Assembly: GCA_037046615.1 (NCBI GenBank)
Contig: JBAOHD010000012.1
Location: 62,001 to 126,000, forward strand
Reading direction: 5' to 3'
Length of the DNA: 64,000 bases
From: Phosphoribacter sp037046615
Lineage (GTDB): Bacteria > Actinomycetota > Actinomycetes > Actinomycetales > Dermatophilaceae
A program made the translations under genes and the position numbers. The notes beneath the pieces are model-generated. The model saw nothing but the letters and a program-made list of their open reading frames with translations, was not told where the DNA came from and searched no databases. Numbering within the stretch: position 1 is the stretch's first letter; every line of letters begins with the position of its first letter. Positions 10,059 through 18,642 of this stretch are shown here, piece by piece.

Positions 10059-10716
10059 GTGACCGACGCCCGTGAGCCGAGCGACGCCGATCTGCAGGCC
10101 GACGACAGCCTCCTGGACGACCTCACCGAGGTCGACGCCGAGGCCGCGCCTTATCGGCGACGAGGTCGCGGCGACCCGGGCCGACAGCACACGGCCGGGG
10201 CTGCGACCCACGCGCCGGGGCTGGGTCGCCATGGGTGCAGCGGCAGGCGTCATCGCCGTCATCGGCGCCGTGGGAGCGATCAGCCTGCGCACCACCGGCA
10301 CCTCCAGCACCCCGGGGGCGCCAGCTGCAGGGAGCGCCGTCGCGTCTGGAATGCCTTCTGGCAGTGGCGGTTTGCCGGCACTGCACATCGAGATGAGCGG
10401 CCGGGCCTACACCGCCGCCACCCTCGCGACCGCGGCGCAGTCACTCCTCGACGCGCCGGGGCCGGCTCTGGGCATCCCCGCGGTCGAGTCGCCGGCGATC
10501 GGCCCCATCGGCACCCCCATCGGCATGCGCTCGTGCCTCGACACCCTCGGGGAAGGCGACGCCGAACGCGTCGCCGCGGACATTGCGCTCCTTGACGGCC
10601 AGCCGGCCGCCGTCATCGTCGTCGTGGATGCGGGGATCAAGCAGGTGTATGCCGTGGGCCGCGCCTGCACCAAGGGCGACCCGGCGATCATCACCGGCCC
10701 GTTGCCGATGAACTGA
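10059..10716 (+). CDS. Single-pass membrane protein, possibly anti-sigma-M-like (frame-shifted)
   Basis: The GTG at 10,059 has a GAAGGAG site nine bases upstream. The N-terminus is acidic (DADLQADDSLLDDL); after a frame change near 10,150 it continues to a membrane segment (GWVAMGAAAGVIAVIGAVGA) and about 140 extracytoplasmic residues ending at 10,716. I do not recognise it with certainty. In related genomes this slot, between the MurJ/pseudokinase genes and trxB, holds the ECF sigma factor sigM and its membrane anti-sigma factor. The topology fits the latter, but no sigma factor gene is present here, so the function is a guess. Confidence 0.5.
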
Positions 10717-10818
10717 AGCCACCGGCACCGGGCGCGGGACGTGTCCGGCCGAGCGGGAATATATTGATAACCGTCCATGTATTCTCCATCGGACGATCAC
10801 TGCACCTCAGGAGCCTTC

Positions 10819-11861
10819 ATGACCAACCTCGCCGGCATCTCCTTTGTCACGCCGACCGTTGTCGCACCCTCGGTGGACCCCGCGCCCGCGACGGACGGCG
10901 CGGCGACGGATGCCGAGTCCCCCGACGTGCGCGAGGTGATCATCATCGGTTCGGGCCCGGCTGGTTACACCGCCGCGGTGTATGCCGCCCGCGCCGGCCT
11001 GCGGCCCCTGCTCTTCGAGGGGGCCGTCACCGCCGGCGGCGCGCTCATGAACACGACCGAGGTCGAAAACTTCCCCGGCTTCCGGGACGGGATCATGGGT
11101 CCGGACCTCATGGACAACATGCGGGCGCAGGCCGAACGCTTCGGCACCGAGTTCATCACCGACGACGTCGTGTCGGTCTCCCTCGACGGCCCCGTCAAGA
11201 CGGTGACCGATGGGGAAGGCAGCACGTATGCCGCCCGCGCGGTGATCCTCGCCATGGGGTCGGCATACCGGGAGTTGGGTCTGCCCGACGAGAAGCGGCT
11301 CTCCGGCCACGGGGTGTCGTGGTGCGCGACGTGCGACGGGTTCTTCTTCCGCGACCAGGACATCGCAGTGGTCGGCGGGGGCGACTCGGCGGTCGAGGAG
11401 GCGACCTTCCTCACGAAGTTCGCGCGCTCGGTGACGATCATTCACCGCCGTGACGAGCTGCGCGCGAGCAAGATCATGGCGGCCCGCGCCCTCAGCAACG
11501 ACAAGATCCGGTTTGCGTGGAACTCCCAGGTCACGGCGATCCACGGCGACGCGAAGGTCTCCGGCGTGACGCTGACCGACACGGTGACCGGTGCAGACGC
11601 GGGAGCTGCGCGATCACGGGGTTGTTCGTCGCGATCGGCCACGACCCGCGCAACGAGCTCGTCCAGGGCGTCATCGACCTCGACGCCGAGGGCTATGTCC
11701 TCGTCGACGGCCGCACCACCCGCACCAACGTCGCCGGGGTGTTTGCCTGCGGCGACCTCGTCGACCACACCTACCGTCAGGCCATCACGGCCGCCGGTTC
11801 CGGCTGCGCCGCGGCGCTCGACGCCGAGCACTACCTCACCGCCCTCGCCGACGAGGCATGA
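10819..11861 (+). CDS. trxB: Thioredoxin reductase (one frameshift)
   Basis: This NADPH-dependent flavoenzyme reduces thioredoxin. Visible motifs are the FAD-binding GSGPAGYTAA near residue 38, the redox disulfide CATC followed by DGFF, and the NADP-binding GGGDSAVEEA. The C-terminal FAD motif (GVFACGDLVD, then QAITAAGSGC) is in another frame because of an indel near 11,605, after which the protein ends normally at 11,861. The ATG at 10,819 follows CAGGAG. About 20 N-terminal residues precede the core. It is followed by trxA after 59 bases, forming the usual trxB-trxA pair of actinobacterial origin regions. Confidence 0.9.
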
Positions 11862-11920
11862 CCGACGCTGTCGGTGGCTCACGGCATACTCGCTGTCATC
11901 TCTTCCGAAAGGACCACTTC

Positions 11921-12247
11921 ATGGGTGCCATCCCCGCCACGACCGACGCGACCTTCGACACCGATGTCCTCGCCAGCACTAAGCCGGTGCTCGTCGACTT
12001 CTGGGCGGCGTGGTGCGGCCCCTGCAAGCAGATCGCGCCGATCCTCGAGGAGATCTACGCCGAGCACGGCGCCAAGCTCGAGATCCGCAAGCTCGACTCC
12101 GACGCCAACCCCGGCTCGACGATGCGCTTCGGTGTGACCGGTTTGCCGACCCTGGCGTTGTTCGTCGACGGAGAGATCGTCAAGTCCATTGTCGGTGCCA
12201 AGCCCAAGCGAGTGCTGCTCAAGGAGCTCGAGCCCTGGCTTGGGTGA
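11921..12247 (+). CDS. trxA: Thioredoxin
   Basis: A 108-residue cytoplasmic thioredoxin with the active-site WAAWCGPCKQ and the cis-proline region GLPTLALF. The ATG follows a GAAAGGA ribosome site. It is the last gene of the plus-strand run and is followed 17 bases later by a strong hairpin terminator. It would pass electrons from the upstream thioredoxin reductase to protein disulfides. Confidence 0.95.
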   Translation: MGAIPATTDATFDTDVLASTKPVLVDFWAAWCGPCKQIAPILEEIYAEHGAKLEIRKLDSDANPGSTMRFGVTGLPTLALFVDGEIVKSIVGAKPKRVLLKELEPWLG

Positions 12248-12264
12248 CCCATTTGTCTTAGGCC

Positions 12265-12310
12265 AATCCGGCGGAGAGTTCAGGTTGGATCCTGAACTCT
12301 CCGCCGGATT
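12265..12310. terminator. Perfect 20-bp-stem bidirectional terminator between trxA and the GNAT gene
   Basis: Positions 12,265-12,284 pair without mismatch to 12,291-12,310 across a six-base loop (TTGGAT). It sits between convergent genes: trxA ends at 12,247 and the minus-strand GNAT gene ends at 12,350. The tract after the stem is only mildly T-rich. Confidence 0.85.
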
Positions 12311-12349
12311 GCTGTTGTCCTGTGCGTCGTCCCGGGTCAGGTGGTCGCG

Positions 12350-13057
12350 TCAGGTGGTCGCGTCAGGCTCGGCGGTGTGCTGTGCGGTCCCGACCGGTGG
12401 GGACGGTCGCAACCCTCGCAGCGACCCGACGATCCGCTCGACTGCACGTTCGACGTCTTCGAGCCACCCGACGCTCGAGCGAAGGTCTAGGCGCATGCGC
12501 GGGTATGCCGGGTGGTCTCGCACTGTCTCAAACCCGACGGCCTCAAGGAATCCGACCGGCACGACACAGCCGTGCCGGCGTGCGGCGGCTGGCGTGACGG
12601 CGAAGGCTTCGATCGCGCGGTAGCCGTGCTGGAGGGCGTCCTTGCATGCGGTTTGGACGAGGACTCGGCCGAGCCCTTGACCGGCATACCGCCGTCGCAC
12701 TCGGATTGCGAGCAGCGCGAGAGCGTCCTCGCTGACCGGCGCCGTGGGGAAGGCGAACGTCCGCGGCGCGCAGCCGGGTGGCGCGAAGGTGAGGTAGCCG
12801 GCACAGTCCCCGTCGATGCAAACAACGCGCCCGGGTGCTCCCCATGACCGGGTGACCTCGTCGATCCAGGCTGACTTATGACCGGCGCCGTCGGTGGGGG
12901 CTACACCGGGAGTGTCCACCCGTAGGGAGCCGACCGGGCCGTGCTCCCAGAACAGGCAGGCATCACAGTCTCCGGGCAGATTGGCGGCATCCGCGGGGGT
13001 GATCGGGCGAACCTCACGGCCCACACGGCGCCGGGGCCGACTGCCGTCGTCGCTCAC
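12350..13057 (-). CDS. GNAT-family N-acetyltransferase
   Basis: A 235-residue protein with the acetyl-CoA binding motif VRRRYAGQGLGRVLVQ in its second half, as in GNAT enzymes. The start GTG at 13,057 lies eight bases after the parB stop, so it is the last member of the rsmG-parA-parB group. The N-terminus has a CDAC segment. The acceptor substrate is unknown. A GNAT gene directly after parB is common in actinobacteria. Confidence 0.85.
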   Translation of the reverse strand: MSDDGSRPRRRVGREVRPITPADAANLPGDCDACLFWEHGPVGSLRVDTPGVAPTDGAGHKSAWIDEVTRSWGAPGRVVCIDGDCAGYLTFAPPGCAPRTFAFPTAPVSEDALALLAIRVRRRYAGQGLGRVLVQTACKDALQHGYRAIEAFAVTPAAARRHGCVVPVGFLEAVGFETVRDHPAYPRMRLDLRSSVGWLEDVERAVERIVGSLRGLRPSPPVGTAQHTAEPDATT

Positions 13058-13064
13058 TGTCGGT

Positions 13065-14219
13065 CTATCCGCGACGATCCACGCCGAGCACGTCGACGAT
13101 CCGGTGCAGGTCGTCGACGGAGGCGAACTCGATGGTGATCTTGCCCTTGCGCTGGCCGAGCGAAATGGCCACCCGCGTGTCGAAGTGGTCACCCAAACGT
13201 GCCGCGAGATCGTCGAGTTGCGGGCGTCGATTGCCCGGTCGGGGTGCCTTGCGGGCGGCGGCCTTCGTCTCTGCCATGCCGATGGCCACGATCTCCTCGA
13301 CCGACCGCACCGACAGGCCTTCGGCCACAATGCGCTGAGCCAGGCGCTCCATGGCCGCCCCGTCGGACAAACCGAGCAGCGCACGCGCATGACCCGCACT
13401 GAGGACCCCCGCCGCAACCCGCCGTGCCACGATCGGCGGGAGCTTGAGCAGACGCAGCGTATTGGTCACCTGGGGACGTGAGCGGCCAATCCGTGTGGCG
13501 AGCTGCTCCTGCGTGCACCCGAAATCGTCGAGCAGCTGTTGGTATGCCGCGGCCTCCTCGAGCGGGTTGAGTTGGCTGCGGTGGAGGTTTTCCAGGAGCG
13601 CGTCCCGGAGAAGGTCGTCGTCAGCCGTGGCCTTGATGATGGCTGGGACAACCGCCAGACCGGCTGCCTGTGCCGCTCGCCACCGGCGCTCGCCCATGAT
13701 GAGTTCGTAACGGACCTCGACGCGCGCTGACGTGTCACCGGGGCCGTCCTCGGAGCTGCCCTCGGAGCTGCCCTGGGTGTCCTGCTCGCGGGCGTCCGCG
13801 AGTTCAGCCTCGGGGATCGGACGGACGACGACCGGCTGGAGGATCCCGATCTCCCGCACCGAGTGGACGAGTTCGGCCATGTCGTCTTCGTCGAAGACCG
13901 TGCGGGGCTGGCGTGGGTTGGGCCGGATCGATCGCACGTCGAGTTCGGCGAAGGTCGCGCCCGGGACCGGGGCCAGTGCGCTCAGGCCACTGAGGTCGGC
14001 GGAGTCCGCGGAGCTCGCAGAGTCGGCTGCCTTTCCGGCTGCCGATCTCAGCTCGCCGGCGCCACTGGCTTTGGCGTCCGCTGCATCGGTGGGGTGGGCA
14101 AAACCGGCTGAGGTCTGGTCTTGGTCACGGAAGAAGACGTCGACCGGACGACCCCCCGCAGGCCCGGTCGGGATCAGTGCGCCGAGTCCACGGCCGAGTG
14201 CCCTGCGCTTGTCGCTCAT
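13065..14219 (-). CDS. parB: Chromosome-partitioning protein ParB
   Basis: A 384-residue parS-binding CTPase clamp. It begins with the ParB start KRRALGRGLGALIP, then an unusually long Ala/Ser/Asp linker. The CTP-binding region follows, with NPRQPR and GERRWRA, and the helix-turn-helix part, with LLENLHRSQLNPLEEA. A C-terminal dimerisation region ends in RIVDVLGV. A low-complexity insert rich in Ser/Glu/Asp interrupts the N-terminal domain near residue 145-160. The ATG overlaps the parA stop (ATGA). Its targets are the six parS sites at 15,222-17,508. Confidence 0.95.
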   Translation of the reverse strand: MSDKRRALGRGLGALIPTGPAGGRPVDVFFRDQDQTSAGFAHPTDAADAKASGAGELRSAAGKAADSASSADSADLSGLSALAPVPGATFAELDVRSIRPNPRQPRTVFDEDDMAELVHSVREIGILQPVVVRPIPEAELADAREQDTQGSSEGSSEDGPGDTSARVEVRYELIMGERRWRAAQAAGLAVVPAIIKATADDDLLRDALLENLHRSQLNPLEEAAAYQQLLDDFGCTQEQLATRIGRSRPQVTNTLRLLKLPPIVARRVAAGVLSAGHARALLGLSDGAAMERLAQRIVAEGLSVRSVEEIVAIGMAETKAAARKAPRPGNRRPQLDDLAARLGDHFDTRVAISLGQRKGKITIEFASVDDLHRIVDVLGVDRRG

Positions 14220-15547
14220 TGCTGCGGTCCTTCGGGGGTGGGGGCCGACTGCTGGGCGCCGGCGTCGGCGATTTGGCTCGCGGCCTCGAGGTAGGCCAGC
14301 GCTCCGCTGTTGAGGGGGTCGTAGGTCATGACGGTTTGCCCGAAACTCGGCGCCTCCGAGACCCGGACGCTGCGTGGGATTGTCGTGCGCAGCGTCTGCT
14401 CGGGGAAGTGGGTGCGGACATCTTCGGCCACCTGGGCCGAGAGTCGGGTCCGCCCGTCGAACATCGTCAGGAGGATCGTCGAGACGGTGAGCGCAGGGTT
14501 GAGGTGAGTGCGGATCAGCTCGATGTTGCGCAGCAACTGCGACAGCCCTTCGAGGGCGTAGTACTCGCATTGGATCGGGATGAAGACTTCTTGCGCCGCG
14601 ACGAACGCGTTGATCGTCAGCAACCCCAGGCTCGGCGGGCAATCGATGAAGACATAGTCGTATGCCGTCTCCGCCAGAAGCGCGGCGAGTGCTCTGGCCA
14701 AGCGGGTCTCTCGGGCGACGAGAGAGACGAGTTCGATCTCCGCGCCGGCGAGGTCGATGGTCGACGGGACACAGAAAAGGTTGGGCACATGCGGGGACTC
14801 ACGGACGATCTCGCGCAACGGCATACCGTCGACGAGCGCGTCGTAGACCGAGGTGATGCCGGAGCGGTGCTCCACGCCGAGAGCGGTGCTGGCGTTCCCC
14901 TGTGGGTCTAGGTCAACGACCAGGACAGTCAATCCCGATTGGGCGAGCGCGGCTGCCACGTTGACAGCAGTCGTCGTCTTGCCGACTCCACCCTTCTGAT
15001 TGGCGACGGTGAGGACTCTCGTCCGCCTGGGCTTGGGGAAGATCCGCCCGGTGAGGGTGATCCGACGTTGCGTATCGACAGCGAGGGCACGAGCCAAAGG
15101 GGTGTCATCGTCGGCGACGGGCATACTCGCCGCCAACTCAGCCCGAAGCTGGTCAGTGGAGGGCGCCTCGACGCTCGCCGCGGCCGCTGCGGCGTCATCT
15201 GGTTCGCTCTGCGGCTGGGATGTTTCACGTGAAACTGTGTCGGAGTCGACGCTTGGCACACTTTCAGCGTCACCGGCCGAGCCAATCTCGGCGTCGGTTT
15301 CACGTGAAACATGTGCCCTGTGAGAATGGGTGGGGTCGCCGTCGGCGGGGGCGTCACCGGCGTTGAGCCCGGTTTCACGTGAAACGTCCGTGTCGTCATC
15401 CTGGTCTTCGGCGACGTGCGTGGAGCCATGAATATGGTTGTCGGCGCCTGTTTCACGTGAAACCTCACTCGGCCACCCAAGGTGCTTGGGCGCGGCCTGT
15501 GCGGCGTCAGGCCATCCCAAGCCGTGGTGGTGGAGTGAGACGTTCAT
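14216..15547 (-). CDS. parA: Chromosome-partitioning ATPase ParA with parS-encoded N-terminal extension
   Basis: A Walker-type ATPase that drives origin segregation with ParB. The deviant Walker A motif KGGVGKTT is at about residues 185-192, followed by DLDPQGNAS and the FIDCPPSLG switch region, then PIQCEYYALEGL. The first 180 residues are an acidic extension that contains the pentapeptide VSRET four times. Each is the translation of a perfect parS site in the DNA. I chose the ATG at 15,547; a TTG four codons upstream is also open. The ATPase core is intact. The extension appears to be shaped by the DNA sites rather than by protein function, which is an inference. Confidence 0.95.
   Translation of the reverse strand: MNVSLHHHGLGWPDAAQAAPKHLGWPSEVSRETGADNHIHGSTHVAEDQDDDTDVSRETGLNAGDAPADGDPTHSHRAHVSRETDAEIGSAGDAESVPSVDSDTVSRETSQPQSEPDDAAAAAASVEAPSTDQLRAELAASMPVADDDTPLARALAVDTQRRITLTGRIFPKPRRTRVLTVANQKGGVGKTTTAVNVAAALAQSGLTVLVVDLDPQGNASTALGVEHRSGITSVYDALVDGMPLREIVRESPHVPNLFCVPSTIDLAGAEIELVSLVARETRLARALAALLAETAYDYVFIDCPPSLGLLTINAFVAAQEVFIPIQCEYYALEGLSQLLRNIELIRTHLNPALTVSTILLTMFDGRTRLSAQVAEDVRTHFPEQTLRTTIPRSVRVSEAPSFGQTVMTYDPLNSGALAYLEAASQIADAGAQQSAPTPEGPQQ
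15222..15235. promoter_or_regulatory. parS site 1
   Basis: A perfect GTTTCACGTGAAAC palindrome inside the parA coding sequence, where it encodes VSRET on the minus strand. This is the ParB loading site consensus. Confidence 0.95.
15297..15310. promoter_or_regulatory. parS site 2
   Basis: A perfect parS palindrome, 75 bases from site 1, again read as VSRET in ParA. Confidence 0.95.
15372..15385. promoter_or_regulatory. parS site 3
   Basis: A perfect parS palindrome, 75 bases from site 2, in the same codon phase in parA. Confidence 0.95.
15450..15463. promoter_or_regulatory. parS site 4
   Basis: A perfect parS palindrome, 78 bases from site 3, near the parA start and in the same codon phase. 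Confidence 0.95.
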
Positions 15548-15796
15548 TGGGAAATCCAATCACAGCGTTCATGGGCGGCGGGGTCGTCATCCACAGCAAC
15601 CATCGGGGCGAAGACGAGTCAGACACCCATGTGTACAGCCTCGGCTCGGGAGCACCCAATCGCAGGCGCCGTGGGCAGCTTGCCAGGTCCCAGGTGATCC
15701 GTCCCCGACTGTCCGGCTTCGGCCCACCTGACTCTGTCAGACCGTCCCGACTCGGCGTCCAGACTCGGCGTCCAGACTCGGCTGAGAGAGGCCAGC

Positions 15797-15859
15797 GGGG
15801 ACGTTACCGACGTGGGCGGGGACGTTACCGACGTGGGCGGGGACGTTACCGAGGTCGGC
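15797..15859. repeat. 21-bp tandem repeat (three copies) in the parA-rsmG interval
   Basis: Three consecutive 21-base units beginning GGGGACGTTACCGA start at 15,797, 15,818 and 15,839. The third differs by a few bases and runs into the end of rsmG. The rest of 15,548-15,845 holds two copies of a 15-base unit (CTCGGCGTCCAGA) near 15,751 and no gene I can support. Confidence 0.8.
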
Positions 15860-17054
15860 GCGGGCGGCCCGTCGCTGCTGGGCCCCGCCTCGTGGGACGA
15901 TGCCTCCCCGAGACAGGTGGGGCCGGAGTGAAGACGATCCGCACCACAAGGGTCGGGTGTTCGACAACGCCTTCACCGCATCGCACGACCTCCGCCGAAT
16001 CGACCCGACCGGGGAGTGAGCGTTGGAGCTTCGGCAGGTCCTCAGTGAGTTCCTGGGCCGCGCTCTCCCCCTTGAGCGCGAGCATCTGTCCGCCCCGTGG
16101 CAGAAATGGCACGGCCCACCGGCCGAGCTTGTCCAGCCGTGCGACTGCTCGCGCCGTGACGTAATCCACCTCGAGCTCGCCGTCAAGCGCCTCTGCACGC
16201 GCTTCGTGCAGAGTCACATTGTCCAAACCGAGATCGGCCACCGTCCGCTCGAGCCACACGATCCGGCGATGAAGTGGCTCAACAAGATGGACCGTCAGGT
16301 CCGGACGCATCAAAGCCAGCACCAGACCGGGCAAGCCGGCGCCACTGCCGAGGTCTGCTACTGAGGTCCCGTGCGCAAGCAGTGGTGACACGAGACCGCA
16401 GTTGACGACGTGGCGGTCCCACAATCTGGGGCCTTCGCGTGGACCGATGAGACCGTGCGAAATGCCGGTGTCCGCCAAAAGGGCGACATAGCGTTCTGCC
16501 AGGGCTCGCTGATCACCGAAGAGGGCTTCTGCCTCGTGAGGGGTGGGAGGAACGAGAGGGGCCGGAGGGGCGGGACTGGCCTCTGGCGAGGCCTGGCCGT
16601 GCCGACGTTCGTGCCGCCCGGATCGATCCCCCGGACCGCCGCGCCCCGCAGCATCGGAGTGTGTCACTGGCGCGGGCTTTCCGACTGGCACGTCTTGGGC
16701 TCGGTCCACGCCATGTCGCCCTAGCACGCCTTGCTCTCCGTCCACACCCTGCCTCCTTCGCACGCCTTGCTCTGCGACCCCGCCCTGCCGACCTCGCATG
16801 CCTTGCGTCCCTGGTGGGCCCTGCCCGGCTTGCTCGGATTGGCCAACTTCCCCTCCCAGCGCTCTGTGCTCGCCGTGCCTGCCCCGCCAGCCCTCGACGC
16901 CCTGGAGCGCCTCGCCAACCCGTGGGCCTCGGGTCGAAGCTGCGCGCCGGCGGTCGCTGGAGTGCGAGTCTGTGCCAGCGGCGGGCACGCCAACATCCTT
17001 CTCAACCCCCGACGACACCCTGGCCGTCGACTCACGCTCCTGCTGGTCCGTCAC
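15846..17054 (-). CDS. rsmG: 16S rRNA (guanine-N7) methyltransferase RsmG with long repetitive N-terminus
   Basis: The methyltransferase core begins near residue 180 (ALFGDQRALAERYVALL) and shows the SAM-binding VADLGSGAGLPGL and the DYVTARAVARL motif. The enzyme methylates 16S rRNA at the position corresponding to E. coli G527. The open frame extends far upstream to 17,054 through about 130 residues of Gly/Gln/Arg-rich quasi-repeats (RRQGVDGEQGVLGRHGVD). Family members are usually little over 200 residues. An internal GTG at 16,667 with a GGAAAG site would give 273 residues and may be the real start. It sits in the conserved rsmG-parA-parB order. Confidence 0.88.
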   Translation of the reverse strand: MTDQQERESTARVSSGVEKDVGVPAAGTDSHSSDRRRAASTRGPRVGEALQGVEGWRGRHGEHRALGGEVGQSEQAGQGPPGTQGMRGRQGGVAEQGVRRRQGVDGEQGVLGRHGVDRAQDVPVGKPAPVTHSDAAGRGGPGDRSGRHERRHGQASPEASPAPPAPLVPPTPHEAEALFGDQRALAERYVALLADTGISHGLIGPREGPRLWDRHVVNCGLVSPLLAHGTSVADLGSGAGLPGLVLALMRPDLTVHLVEPLHRRIVWLERTVADLGLDNVTLHEARAEALDGELEVDYVTARAVARLDKLGRWAVPFLPRGGQMLALKGESAAQELTEDLPKLQRSLPGRVDSAEVVRCGEGVVEHPTLVVRIVFTPAPPVSGRHRPTRRGPAATGRPRRPR

Positions 17055-17096
17055 GTGCAGCCTTCCTGAGTCCGTGAGCCCATCTCCTCGTGCACT

Positions 17097-17110
17097 GTTT
17101 CACGTGAAAC
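17097..17110. promoter_or_regulatory. parS site 5
   Basis: A perfect GTTTCACGTGAAAC just upstream of the rsmG reading frame, in non-coding DNA. Confidence 0.95.
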
Positions 17111-17150
17111 CTAAGCCACGACGACACCTGCCGGGACACAACGGTCTCCG

Positions 17151-17258
17151 GCGCGTGGTCCTCCTAGTGGTCTTTCCTGGGTCTTCGGCGCATAGTTCTC
17201 CCTCGGGCGCGTGGTTCTCCTAGTGGTCTTTTCTGGGTCTTCGGCGCGTGGTTCTCCC
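17151..17258. repeat. Imperfect direct repeat of about 52 bp
   Basis: Two adjacent copies (17,151-17,202 and 17,206-17,258) share GCGTGGT, CTCCTAGTGGTCTTT and CTGGGTCTTCGGCGC with a few substitutions. They lie between parS sites 5 and 6. The whole interval 17,055-17,735 contains no gene I can support. A 71-residue minus-strand frame at 17,276-17,491 is open but has no recognisable features. Confidence 0.75.
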
Positions 17259-17494
17259 GTGTCCGGCAAGCTCACTCACCCCTCGATGAGGTGCCCACAG
17301 CACAGCACACCGACACCGAGGCCCGCCCAGAGCGGCATACGGGCACGGGGGGCCCACTCGCCCCACGGTCGTGCCCTCGCAGCCGAATCTCCGTGCAGCG
17401 CAGCGTTGTCGCACCCACGGTGGACTCCCGGCGGCAGGCTGACGACCCAGGGATCTGCACGCGAGTGGAGCGCGGTGCGCACAATCGCCATGAG

Positions 17495-17508
17495 GTTTCA
17501 CGTGAAAC
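17495..17508. promoter_or_regulatory. parS site 6
   Basis: A perfect parS palindrome in the rsmG-jag interval, 398 bases from site 5. It is the sixth perfect copy within 2.3 kb. Confidence 0.95.
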
Positions 17509-17683
17509 ATGGGACTCATGGCTCTCGGCGCCCACCGGGCCAACCCGCCGATGCTCGCCCAGGATCAACCACCTCGAGCTTGGATATAGGGCGGTCGCGG
17601 TGGCTCGACTAGTTGCGGACAACAGCCACCGAGACGTCGAGCGAGCCACATCAGCGGAGGGTCCGGGGCTGAAAAAGCAACCA

Positions 17684-17709
17684 TCCCGGGGCGATGACTC
17701 ACCCCGGGA
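17684..17709 (-). terminator. Terminator after jag
   Basis: TCCCGGGG (17,684-17,691) pairs with CCCCGGGA (17,702-17,709). Reading on the minus strand, a run of five T follows a few bases later (17,672-17,676). It lies 27 bases beyond the jag stop. Confidence 0.7.
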
Positions 17710-17735
17710 CGGCAGTTGCGGACTATCCGCGGCGA

Positions 17736-18533
17736 TCAGCGAGCGGGCGAGATCACGATGTGACGGTGAGGCTCGACACCTTCAGACTCCGACATCAAGC
17801 CTGCTGCAGTGACCTCGTCGTGGACCACCTTGCGCTCGAAGGCGCTCATGTTCGCCAATGCCTTCGACTGGCCGGTCTCCCGAACCTCGGCGATCGCGGC
17901 CTGTGCGAGAGCGACCAGAGCGGTCCGACGGGCGGCACGATGGCCAGCCACGTCGAGCATGAGTCGGCTGCGCTCACCCGTCGCTGTCTGGACCGCCAGC
18001 CGCGTCAACTCCTGCAGGGCTTCCAGGACCCGTCCGTCAGGCCCGACGAGTCGACGCGGAACGCGGCCTTCCTCCGAGTCGACGATGGCGACGGCGGCAC
18101 GGTCGCCGTCGATGTCCACGTCGATGTCACCGTCCAGGTCGGCGATGTCGAGGAGTCGTTCGAGGAAGTCGGCTGCGACCTCGCCTTCCTTCTCCAGCAG
18201 CGCCACTCGCTGACTCGACCGGGGCCGCTTTCCGGCCTGTCGCTGGGCGACACCGTCTCCGGAGTCGTCGCCTTCGCCATCGTCATCGACGTCGTCATCC
18301 TCGTCGGAGTCGTCATCGGAGTCGTCGCCGTCGCCAACATCGGTCGCGAGGTCGGCCGCCACCGGGGCTGGCACATCCTCGTCGCCGTCGATCTCGGCCA
18401 CGTGGCCGTCGACGACCACCTCACCGGCTTCCGGGACGATGCCTGCGGCCTCAGCGGCGGCCTCATCCATGGCGTCATTTGCGCCGGCGAGCTCCTCGAG
18501 CTGGTCGGTGCCCTGGCCCTGCGTATCGCTCAT
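17736..18533 (-). CDS. jag: Jag/KhpB-type R3H RNA-binding protein
   Basis: A 265-residue protein with an acidic Asp/Gly/Val-rich N-terminus. A KH-like segment follows (FLERLLDIADLDGDIDVDI, GPDGRVLEALQ), then a C-terminal R3H domain (HRAARRTALVALAQAAIAEV). The ATG at 18,533 has an AGGAGA site. In the rpmH-rnpA-yidD-yidC-jag group it acts with RNA and membrane insertion or cell-division control; in firmicutes it pairs with KhpA. The acidic linker is unusually long. Position and domain order make the assignment firm. Confidence 0.92.
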   Translation of the reverse strand: MSDTQGQGTDQLEELAGANDAMDEAAAEAAGIVPEAGEVVVDGHVAEIDGDEDVPAPVAADLATDVGDGDDSDDDSDEDDDVDDDGEGDDSGDGVAQRQAGKRPRSSQRVALLEKEGEVAADFLERLLDIADLDGDIDVDIDGDRAAVAIVDSEEGRVPRRLVGPDGRVLEALQELTRLAVQTATGERSRLMLDVAGHRAARRTALVALAQAAIAEVRETGQSKALANMSAFERKVVHDEVTAAGLMSESEGVEPHRHIVISPAR

Positions 18534-18642
18534 TTTGGTCTCCTCTTGCCTCGACCGTCCGCCGCGCTCGGCAGCCACGATCGGATCTCATGGGTTCTGG
18601 GGGCGGGCGTCGGGTGCGTATGCCGTCCGTCCGCCGTGACGC

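Noticed and set aside
15797..15859. A CRISPR array from the repeated 21-bp units near parA
   Set aside because: The units are directly adjacent with no unique spacers, and no cas genes are present.
17276..17491. A 71-residue minus-strand gene between rsmG and jag
   Set aside because: Open frame with an ATG but no ribosome site, domain or neighbour support; parS 6 and repeats suggest non-coding DNA.
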